Positions 1-4,336 of a stretch of DNA of 10,252 nucleotides are shown here, one piece after another. A program made the translations under genes and the position numbers. The DNA is from Candidatus Elarobacter sp. (lineage in GTDB: Bacteria; Vulcanimicrobiota; Vulcanimicrobiia; Vulcanimicrobiales; Vulcanimicrobiaceae): assembly GCA_030150085.1 (NCBI GenBank), contig JASLGJ010000505.1, forward strand, positions 1 through 10,252. The letters are read 5' to 3'. Every line of letters starts with the position of its first letter. Positions within the stretch are counted from its first letter, which is position 1. The notes below the pieces were generated by a model. The model was not told the DNA's origin. It did no database searches and worked only from the letters and a program-made list of their open reading frames with translations.

Positions 1-3
1 CCC

Positions 4-80
4 GGGCCAATAGCTCAGTTGGTTAGAGCGCATGCTTGATAAGCATGAGGTCCCTGGTTCGAATCCAGGTTGGCCCACCA
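4..80 (+). tRNA. tRNA-Ile (anticodon GAT), CCA encoded
   Basis: A full cloverleaf can be read. The acceptor arm GGGCCAA (4-10) pairs perfectly with TTGGCCC (70-76), followed by discriminator A77 and an encoded CCA at 78-80. The anticodon stem CATGC/GCATG (31-35/43-47) closes the 7-nt loop TTGATAA, giving anticodon GAT at 38-40, which decodes ATC and ATT isoleucine codons. The T arm has the canonical TTCGAAT loop (58-64). In many bacteria this tRNA sits between 16S and 23S rRNA next to tRNA-Ala; here a terminator follows at once and no rRNA or second tRNA is seen downstream, so it appears to be a stand-alone gene or the last of a cluster beginning outside the window. Confidence 0.97.
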
Positions 81-88
81 TCACGATC

Positions 89-114
89 AGAAGCCCCGCT
101 CGCGCGGGGCTTCT
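89..114 (+). terminator. Rho-independent terminator of the tRNA gene
   Basis: AGAAGCCCCGC (89-99) and GCGGGGCTTCT (104-114) form a perfect 11-bp stem with loop TCGC, starting 8 nt after the tRNA CCA end. The following bases (CTCATT) are only weakly T-rich, but the position and strength of the hairpin fit transcription termination and a 3' boundary for tRNA processing. Confidence 0.8.
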
Positions 115-157
115 CTCATTCGAGCAGCGAGCGGGAGCGGCGGGGACTGGAAACACG

Positions 158-183
158 AAGGCCCCCGTTTGCACGGAGGCCTT
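158..183. other. Imperfect hairpin, terminator-like without T tract
   Basis: AAGGCCCCCGT (158-168) pairs with ACGGAGGCCTT (173-183) over 11 positions with a single C/A mismatch (164/177) and loop TTGC. No run of T follows. It lies about 45 nt after the tRNA terminator. Its right arm (176-183) can also pair with 276-283, so it excludes the outer stem of the next element. Confidence 0.6.
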
Positions 184-283
184 GCGTCGTCGCGTAGCAG
201 GTTGTCCTACTACCGGGTGTGGGCGACGATCCTTCGCGGCCCTGCCGCTGCCCACACCCGGTAGTTGTCGGGGGCAAGGCCTC
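176..283. other. Nested inverted repeat, possible structured RNA or cruciform
   Basis: The outer stem GAGGCCTTGC (176-185) pairs perfectly with GCAAGGCCTC (274-283). Inside it, ACTACCGGGTGTGGGC (209-224) pairs perfectly over 16 bp with 250-265. Inside that, GCGGC (236-240) pairs with GCCGC (244-248). Three concentric stems suggest either a folded RNA or a DNA cruciform used as a protein-binding or recombination site. The direction of transcription cannot be told from the sequence. I do not recognise an RNA family. Confidence 0.55.
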
Positions 284-328
284 GCTCCCTGGCGGCAGAC
301 GTAAAGGTTCTGCACGCACGGCGGCGCT

Positions 329-379
329 ACCGACCCGCCCCCGGGTGTAGGCGAGCGTGGCTCGCAAGGGCGGGTCGGT
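329..379. other. Long hairpin with inner stem
   Basis: ACCGACCCGCCC (329-340) and GGGCGGGTCGGT (368-379) form a perfect 12-bp stem. An inner stem GCGAGC/GCTCGC (351-356/360-365) with loop GTG extends it. There is no T tract after it. It may be a second structured domain of the same non-coding region as 176-283, with which it shares the 14-bp motif at 341-354. Confidence 0.55.
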
Positions 380-395
380 GCGGCCGTACCGCACC
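377..395. other. Hairpin that competes with the 329-379 stem
   Basis: GGTGCGG (377-383) and CCGCACC (389-395) form a perfect 7-bp stem with a 5-nt loop. Bases 377-379 are also the end of the right arm of the 329-379 hairpin, so both cannot form completely together. This is the geometry of a switchable or stacked structure, but function is unknown. Confidence 0.4.
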
Positions 396-650
396 GCACG
401 GGCTGCGATGACTCGCAACGATCGGTGGTACGGACGCTTTGATCGCGAGCGCTTCGAGTGCGGTGCACGCACCGCGGGAAGGCACGAGGTTCGAATCGAG
501 AGCTGCGCGATGCGTTGCATACAGTTCGTGTGTCGTCGCGTCCTGGATACACTTTAAGGCGCAGCGATTCTCATTACTAGCGTGAAATTCGTCAGGTATG
601 GATACCGGTGAGGCGCTCGTTTCGCGTACACTCAGAACGACCCTGACGTT

Positions 651-669
651 GGTCATGGGTCGTATGACC
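651..669. promoter_or_regulatory. Operator-like inverted repeat upstream of the peptide gene
   Basis: GGTCAT (651-656) and ATGACC (664-669) form a perfect dyad with a 7-bp spacer, centred about 39 bp before the proposed ATG at 699. A further GGTCA occurs at 674-678. The two-half-site symmetry suits a dimeric regulator, and the LuxR-type protein two genes downstream is one candidate. No binding evidence exists, and short dyads also arise by chance. Confidence 0.35.
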
Positions 670-698
670 GCTCGGTCAGAAAGGTGTCCGCTTCTTTC

Positions 699-920
699 AT
701 GATTTGGATTTCGATGCTCGCGGCAGTGCTTGCCGGGAGCCTGCCGGTGCATGCCGTTCCGACCCAATCTTTTACTGGTATCACGAAAGGCGCTATTGTC
801 AATAGTGCAATATTGCCAAATGAAACGCTGCCCGGGGGACCGTCGATCGCTTCGAGCAATCGGACCGGCGGCGAGAAGAAGATCAAGCCGCTCGACACGC
901 TGCCCGGCGGCCCGTCGTGA
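699..920 (+). CDS. Small putative secreted peptide with duplicated TLPGGPS motif
   Basis: This 73-residue product has no family I recognise. Residues 1-19 (MIWISMLAAVLAGSLPVHA) look like a signal sequence with a hydrophobic core and a possible V-H-A cleavage site, though it lacks the usual basic N-terminus. The remaining 54 residues are polar and contain ETLPGGPS at 42-49 and DTLPGGPS at 66-73, the second being the exact C-terminus. I prefer ATG699 because AAAGGTG (681-687) sits 11 nt upstream as a ribosome binding site; a GTG at 684 in the same frame would add five residues. The gene lies 38 nt before the LuxR-type regulator, same strand, with no terminator between, so they are probably co-transcribed. 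A C-terminal repeated motif in an exported peptide beside a helical-repeat regulator suggests a signalling pro-peptide. That role is inference, and the short length leaves some doubt that the frame is real. Confidence 0.55.
   Translation: MIWISMLAAVLAGSLPVHAVPTQSFTGITKGAIVNSAILPNETLPGGPSIASSNRTGGEKKIKPLDTLPGGPS
793..816. repeat. Two adjacent palindromes in an AT-rich patch
   Basis: CTATTG-T-CAATAG (793-805) and GCAATATTGC (807-816) are two perfect palindromes separated by one base. Both contain CAATA/TATTG half-sites. They lie inside the peptide gene in a locally AT-rich patch of a high-GC region, about 150 bp before the regulator start, and so could be an internal operator. Confidence 0.45.
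825..845 (+). repeat. Direct repeat copy 1 encoding TLPGGPS
   Basis: These 21 nt encode TLPGGPS and match 897-917 at 19 of 21 bases. Both differences are at third codon positions (GGG versus GGC, GGA versus GGC) and leave the heptapeptide unchanged. The copies are 72 nt (24 codons) apart, in frame. Confidence 0.85.
897..917 (+). repeat. Direct repeat copy 2 encoding TLPGGPS at the C-terminus
   Basis: Second copy of the repeat at 825-845, immediately followed by the TGA stop at 918-920. The motif is therefore the free C-terminus of the peptide, the position where several known Gram-positive pheromone precursors carry their mature signal. Confidence 0.85.
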
Positions 921-958
921 CGGAATACAATCCCGGCTGAGCGAAGCAACGCACGGGT

Positions 959-2566
959 GTGGGGGAGATTCTCGGCACGGCGTCTCCCCATTTCCGCTCC
1001 CGGGAGGGCATCGCGTCTGCTGCACCTCGTCGGCGGTCTCGTCGACATCCGACCCTGGACGAAGCCTGTAAGCAGTGGTTCGCCGGAAAGTACTGGCGCT
1101 GTCTGCAAGCTTGCGACGAAGTCCACGCTGCCCATCCTGAAACGCTCGCGCAGCTCAACTTGCTGCGGGCGCGGGCTTGGCTGCGGCTGGGGCGCCCCGA
1201 GGACGCGCTGCGCGTTTTGGAAGCCTTTCCGTGGGACGGCACGGGGGACGTCGCCGCGACGGCACGGATGCTCACCGGCGCGGCGTACGTTCGGGCGGAC
1301 GAGATCGGCCGCGGTCTCGAGATCCTCGTCCGGCTCCAGTCCGAGACACGGTCGGCGCATCCGGCCATCCAGTCCGAGATCGCGCTGAACTGCGCGCTCG
1401 CCTATTTCTGCAAGCGAGACCTGATCGAGGCCGACCGCGCTCTGGGCTCGGTCGCGACCGATAGCGACATCCTCTACGCGCGCTCGCTCGAATACCGCGG
1501 CTGGATCGCATGCGCGCGCTCCAAGTACGGGCTCGCCGCCGGCTATTTTCAGCTCGCGCTGGAGCACCTGGACGAGTGCCGGCACCACGACCGGTACATG
1601 GAGGCCAATTGCGCGCAGATCCTCGGCGCGCTGGCGGTCGAGCGGCTCGATCACTCGATGTGGAGCGTGGTCCGAGAGCGGCGGGCGAAAATCGACTGGG
1701 CGGCCGAAGACATCCAGCGGCCGCGCTTCTGGCTGACCATGGCCGCCGCGACGTTCGCCTTCGAGATGGAGGGAGACGAACTGGCGGCGGTCACCGAGGC
1801 CCGTAACGCCGAGCGCATCGCACCCACGCCGGCCGCGCGGGTCGAAGCTCTGTGCAGGCGGGCTGCGACGGTCGCGCGAGCCGAGGAGCGCCTGTCCCAG
1901 CACGATCACACGGCGGCGGCGTACGACCTCTTCCAGACGCTGAACCCCAAGCAGTTCGAGGACTACGACAAGCTCGTTCCGCTCGTGCTCGCCAAAGAGC
2001 TGGCCCTGGTGGGGCGCACGGAAGAAGCACGCCGTGTGTTCTCGCTGTACAAGGAGCGGCCGCTAACGTCACCGCTGCTGGCCATGACGGGCGATCCGAC
2101 TCGCTATGCCAACGAGAAGCTGATCGAAGGCTTGATCGCCGAGGCTTCGTCCGAGCGCGCGGACGCGCACCGTGCGTACCTCGAATCGTTTCTCATGTTT
2201 CGCCGCATCGACTACAAGTGGCGCGCGGTTCACGCCGCGCTCAGGCTGGGCTGGCTGCGCAACGAGAGCGCGATGTTCGAGTATGCCGACGAGGTGACGC
2301 GGCACCTGCCCGAGCGCTCTTGGCTGCGCCAGCAGGTCGCCCGCGTGCCGACCGACATCGTCCTGCGCGGTCTGCAGCCGGCGCAGCGCGACGTGCTCAA
2401 GCTGCTGTGCGCGGGCAAGATGACCGACGAGATCGCGCAGGAGCGCGGCGTCAGCCCGGGCCACGTCAAGAACACCGTCAGCGACATCTACAAGGCGTTC
2501 CGGGTGCGCAACCGGGCCGAGCTGCTGAGCGAGCTGCTCCGGCGGGGAGTGCTCAAGCCGGCCTGA
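959..2566 (+). CDS. Helical-repeat (TPR-like) transcriptional regulator with LuxR/GerE HTH
   Basis: A 535-residue probable cytoplasmic DNA-binding regulator. Residues about 469-533 are a GerE-type helix-turn-helix: LQPAQRDVLKLLCAGKMTDEI is the usual start, then VSPGHVKNTVSDIYKAFRV carries the recognition helix. Residues about 35-460 are almost entirely alpha-helical, with Ala/Leu-rich antiparallel pairs such as IALNCALAYFCKRDLIEADRAL and LEYRGWIACARSKYGLAAGYF that resemble degenerate TPRs. No receiver domain, Walker A motif or autoinducer-binding domain is visible, so it is neither a NarL-type response regulator nor a MalT-type ATPase. TPR-like domains bind peptides or proteins, which makes the adjacent peptide a natural ligand candidate. 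The GTG start at 959 is chosen because TGA at 938 closes the frame upstream and there is no ATG/GTG/TTG before the conserved region; the first 30 residues are basic and poorly structured and the ribosome binding site is weak, so the true start is uncertain. It ends 18 nt from a convergent small gene. Confidence 0.85.
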   Translation: MGEILGTASPHFRSREGIASAAPRRRSRRHPTLDEACKQWFAGKYWRCLQACDEVHAAHPETLAQLNLLRARAWLRLGRPEDALRVLEAFPWDGTGDVAATARMLTGAAYVRADEIGRGLEILVRLQSETRSAHPAIQSEIALNCALAYFCKRDLIEADRALGSVATDSDILYARSLEYRGWIACARSKYGLAAGYFQLALEHLDECRHHDRYMEANCAQILGALAVERLDHSMWSVVRERRAKIDWAAEDIQRPRFWLTMAAATFAFEMEGDELAAVTEARNAERIAPTPAARVEALCRRAATVARAEERLSQHDHTAAAYDLFQTLNPKQFEDYDKLVPLVLAKELALVGRTEEARRVFSLYKERPLTSPLLAMTGDPTRYANEKLIEGLIAEASSERADAHRAYLESFLMFRRIDYKWRAVHAALRLGWLRNESAMFEYADEVTRHLPERSWLRQQVARVPTDIVLRGLQPAQRDVLKLLCAGKMTDEIAQERGVSPGHVKNTVSDIYKAFRVRNRAELLSELLRRGVLKPA

Positions 2567-2584
2567 GCGAAACCGCCCGGCGGG

Positions 2585-2692
2585 TCAGGCGTGACCGCAG
2601 CCGCGCACGAGCGCGACGATCAGCAGCGTCAGGATCGCGGACGCGGCCAGCGAACCGATGCAGCCCAGGCGGTTGCTGAAGAACACGAACAT
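2585..2692 (-). CDS. 35-residue single-span membrane peptide
   Basis: The minus strand encodes 35 residues starting MFVFFSNRLGCIGSL and ending LVRGCGHA. Residues about 11-29 form one hydrophobic transmembrane helix, flanked by an aromatic/Asn-Arg N-terminus and an Arg-Gly-Cys C-terminus. Very short proteins with a similar start (two or three Phe, then NRLGC-GSL and a hydrophobic helix) are, as I recall, widespread hypothetical proteins in actinobacterial and related genomes; that recollection needs a search. The gene begins 46 nt downstream of the 2739-3044 gene on the same strand, so it may be the last gene of the transglycosylase cassette. It ends 18 nt from the convergent regulator. The ribosome binding site is weak. 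It is below the size limit of most gene callers. Confidence 0.65.
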   Translation of the reverse strand: MFVFFSNRLGCIGSLAASAILTLLIVALVRGCGHA

Positions 2693-2738
2693 GCTCGGCT
2701 CGTGCCCAGCGAGAAGCGCGGCTAGTAAGCGAGCGCGC

Positions 2739-3044
2739 TCAGATCATCGCGATCCATTTCTTCAAGTTCTCGTCGTCCTTCTTGAGCTGGGCCATCGCCA
2801 TGTCGCGCAGCACGTTGGCCTCGCGCTCGTTCTCGGCGCGCAGTTTCGCCACGAGGTCGAAGGTCTGCTCGTGCTGCACCAGCGCGAAGTCGAACGGCGA
2901 CGCGTCGTCCGCCGCGGTTTCCGCCGCGTGGCGAGGCGCGTGCGCGGCGCCGCGGCTGCGCTGAGCTTCGCTCGCCGCCCCGGGTGCTTTCCGGGGCGGC
3001 GCGGCGGCGGGCGGGCGGGGCGGGAGAAGCTGCGGGACGAGCAT
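2739..3044 (-). CDS. Small Pro/Ala-rich protein with C-terminal coiled coil
   Basis: A 101-residue protein of no family I recognise. Residues 1-50 are Pro/Ala/Arg-rich and probably disordered. Residues 51-101 are charged, helical and likely a coiled coil, ending ENLKKWIAMI. Residues 62-98 align without gaps to residues 87-123 of the upstream neighbour with 16 of 37 identities, including FD, RE-N-LR, AM-Q-K-D-E and K--I, so the two are paralogous in this domain. The stop of the upstream gene and this ATG share base 3044 (TGATG on the minus strand), and no separate ribosome binding site is visible, which points to translational coupling and roughly matched synthesis. There is no signal peptide. 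It may be a structural or assembly partner of its neighbour. Confidence 0.7.
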   Translation of the reverse strand: MLVPQLLPPRPPAAAPPRKAPGAASEAQRSRGAAHAPRHAAETAADDASPFDFALVQHEQTFDLVAKLRAENEREANVLRDMAMAQLKKDDENLKKWIAMI

Positions 3045-3427
3045 CAGGCGATCGTCTTAATAAAAGCCTTGGTGATCTCGTTGTCGGCCTTGCGCTGCTC
3101 CATCGCGACGTTGCGCAGCTCGTTCTGCTCGCGCATCAGCTCCGACTTCTCGGTGGTCATCTCGTCGAATTGCTGCGACTGCGCCTGCACGGCGAGCTGG
3201 AACATCATGTTCTGGGAGTTCAGCGCCTGCGTGCCTTGGAGGAAGCCCGCCGCGGTCATGCTGGTCAGGCCGTTGTCGGCGGCGCCCAGGCCGCTGATCA
3301 AGCCGCCGCCGGTGCCGCTGCCGGCGAACCCGCCGGCCGCGCCGCCGGCGAGCGCGCCGATCGGGTTGCCCGTCAGCGCCAAGCCTTGGATCGCTCCGCC
3401 GAGCGCGGAGCCGAGGTTGAAGCCCAT
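3044..3427 (-). CDS. Gly-rich hydrophobic protein with C-terminal coiled coil
   Basis: A 127-residue protein. Residues 1-50 are a long Gly/Ala/Leu stretch (GSALGGAIQGLALTG, then GGAAGGFAGSGTGGG), flexible and membrane-active in appearance rather than a standard signal peptide. Residues about 70-127 are an amphipathic, Gln/Glu-rich helix or coiled coil, ending ITKAFIKTIA, which is homologous to the next protein. The ATG at 3427 has a good ribosome binding site, GAAAGGA (3438-3444), about 10 nt upstream. The combination of a Gly-rich hydrophobic head and a coiled-coil tail beside a transglycosylase recalls small membrane-penetrating or ejection proteins of short-tailed phages, and also translocator-type proteins of secretion systems. 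I have no sequence-level match to either. Confidence 0.75.
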   Translation of the reverse strand: MGFNLGSALGGAIQGLALTGNPIGALAGGAAGGFAGSGTGGGLISGLGAADNGLTSMTAAGFLQGTQALNSQNMMFQLAVQAQSQQFDEMTTEKSELMREQNELRNVAMEQRKADNEITKAFIKTIA

Positions 3428-3510
3428 GTCGATCCGTCCTTTCAGATCAGAAGCGTGTTTTCGTCAGAAGCGCGTCTGCCGGTCGTTCACGCGCTCCGCG
3501 CGTGCCGGCT

Positions 3511-3552
3511 AGGGGCAACCGCGAGGTCGCGAGGGGCAACCGCGAGGTCGCG
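3511..3552. repeat. Perfect tandem duplication of a 21-bp unit
   Basis: Two identical 21-bp units, beginning AGGGGCAACCGCGAGG, occupy 3511-3531 and 3532-3552. They lie in the 132-nt gap between the transglycosylase stop and the Gly-rich gene start, just after the transglycosylase stop codon. A 7-bp hairpin, CACGCGC/GCGCGTG (3488-3494/3498-3504), follows in the direction of transcription. This looks like a recent slippage duplication. Confidence 0.9.
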
Positions 3553-3559
3553 ATCGCGG

Positions 3560-4231
3560 CTAGGTGCTCGCCGCGCCCCCGTCGCCGCCGGCGGCCTCCG
3601 CGTCGCCCTCGCCGCCGAGCGCCGAGGGAGCGGTATCCGTGACGGTGCGCTGGTCGACCGGCGCGAGCGGCTGGTGCTGCGGGAACTGGAGCGGCGCGGC
3701 GCACGCACCCGCCCCGAGCTGCCCGGCCAGCGCTCGGAGCGCGCTGGTCAGCTCGCCGATATCGGGCGCGGTCTCGCTGGTCCCCGGCCCGGCGCCGGCT
3801 CCCGCCGGGTCCCCGCCGCCGCCCAGGCGGGCGTAGTGGCGCAGCACCGAGTCGGCGTAGCCGAGCGGCTTGCCGTCGCCCCAGTCGGTGCGGGTGCCCG
3901 GCGCGGTGGGCGAGCCGGCGTTGTAGGCCGAGAGGGCGGCCCGCACGTCGCCCCCGTAGCGGCGCAGGTTGGTCTGGAGCAGGCCGGCGGCGTAGTCGGC
4001 GTTGCGGGCCGGGTCCAGCGCGCCGGGGCCGCGGGCGAAGGCGTGCCAGCGGTCGTCGATCTGGAACAGGCCCCGGCCGTGGCCGCCGTCGCCGACGACG
4101 TTGCGGCCGGAGTCGGCGCCCGGGCCGCCGGTCTCCTGGGCGGCGACGGCGGCGAGCAAGCGGGGGTCGAGCTGGTGGCGGGCGGCGGCGGCGGCGATCT
4201 GCGCGCCGAAGGCGACGGGTGGTGAAGTCAT
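3560..4231 (-). CDS. SLT-type lytic transglycosylase / lysozyme-like muramidase, no signal peptide
   Basis: A 223-residue enzyme predicted to cleave the MurNAc-GlcNAc bond of peptidoglycan. The SLT/goose-lysozyme-like fold spans residues about 5-136: the catalytic Glu is E33 in AAQETGG, GRGLFQID (52-59) is the family G-M/F-Q-I motif, and AYNAGS (102-107) is the classic AYNAG motif. Residues 137-223 are a Gly/Ala/Pro-rich, probably disordered tail with one short helix near 158-172. The domain starts at the N-terminus with no signal peptide or lipobox, so export would need another route, as for phage virion lysins or secretion-system-associated enzymes. ATG4231 has AGAGGA (complement of 4240-4245) 8 nt upstream. 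The same frame stays open further upstream to 4978, but that part overlaps yceD and rpmF on the other strand and is not coding. It probably leads a four-gene minus-strand operon with 3044-3427, 2739-3044 and 2585-2692. Confidence 0.85.
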   Translation of the reverse strand: MTSPPVAFGAQIAAAAARHQLDPRLLAAVAAQETGGPGADSGRNVVGDGGHGRGLFQIDDRWHAFARGPGALDPARNADYAAGLLQTNLRRYGGDVRAALSAYNAGSPTAPGTRTDWGDGKPLGYADSVLRHYARLGGGGDPAGAGAGPGTSETAPDIGELTSALRALAGQLGAGACAAPLQFPQHQPLAPVDQRTVTDTAPSALGGEGDAEAAGGDGGAAST

Positions 4232-4261
4232 GGCGCCCGTCCTCTGCGCCGACCGCTCGCG

Positions 4262-4290
4262 TTGACAAGGGCGGGCGGGTGGTCTACCAT
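4262..4290 (+). promoter_or_regulatory. Sigma-70-type promoter of the yceD-rpmF-fab operon
   Basis: A perfect -35 TTGACA (4262-4267) is followed after exactly 17 bp by TACCAT (4285-4290), a 4-of-6 match to TATAAT. Transcription would start near 4297, about 40 nt before the yceD ATG. It is divergent from the transglycosylase gene, whose start is 31 nt away. A GGGGTC/GGCCCC hairpin (4305-4310/4321-4326) can form in the short leader. Confidence 0.75.
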
Positions 4291-4336
4291 GACTCGGTTG
4301 GCATGGGGTCTCCTCGCGGGGGCCCCGTTCTATGGT

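Larger units (their letters stand above)
117..683. other. Gene-free stretch rich in inverted repeats
   Basis: No open frame here gives a recognisable protein, and the open frames present look like chance products of high GC. The stretch contains a hairpin at 158-183, a nested inverted repeat at 176-283, a long hairpin at 329-379 with a competing one at 377-395, and a small hairpin GCGGTG/CACCGC at 460-465/470-475. From about 500 to 690 the composition is noticeably less GC-rich than the flanking genes, as expected for a promoter region ahead of the peptide gene. TACACT hexamers at 548-553 and 627-632 could be -10 elements but lack good -35 partners, so no promoter is called. Confidence 0.6.

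Noticed and set aside
120..480. CRISPR array
   Set aside because: Repeats here are inverted and of different sequences and lengths, with no regular spacer periodicity.
486..500. GGTTCGAATC at 488-497, identical to the T-loop region of the tRNA at 56-65, as a tRNA remnant or integration attachment site
   Set aside because: Only 10 bases match, with no extension into the acceptor arm, no cloverleaf around it, and no integrase in the window.
357..557. 66-residue + strand open frame in the gene-free stretch
   Set aside because: Composition is Arg/Cys-rich as expected from chance high-GC reading, it has no family resemblance or ribosome binding site, and it overlaps the 329-395 hairpins.
653..1909. 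418-residue minus-strand open frame opposite the peptide and regulator genes
   Set aside because: A high-GC antisense shadow with repetitive Arg/Asp/Gly/Val composition and no motifs; the + strand carries the clear HTH protein.
4262..4336. Longer YceD starting at TTG4262 or ATG4289
   Set aside because: Both codons fall within the -35 and -10 elements of the promoter, so they would not be on the transcript; family homologues start near ATG4337.
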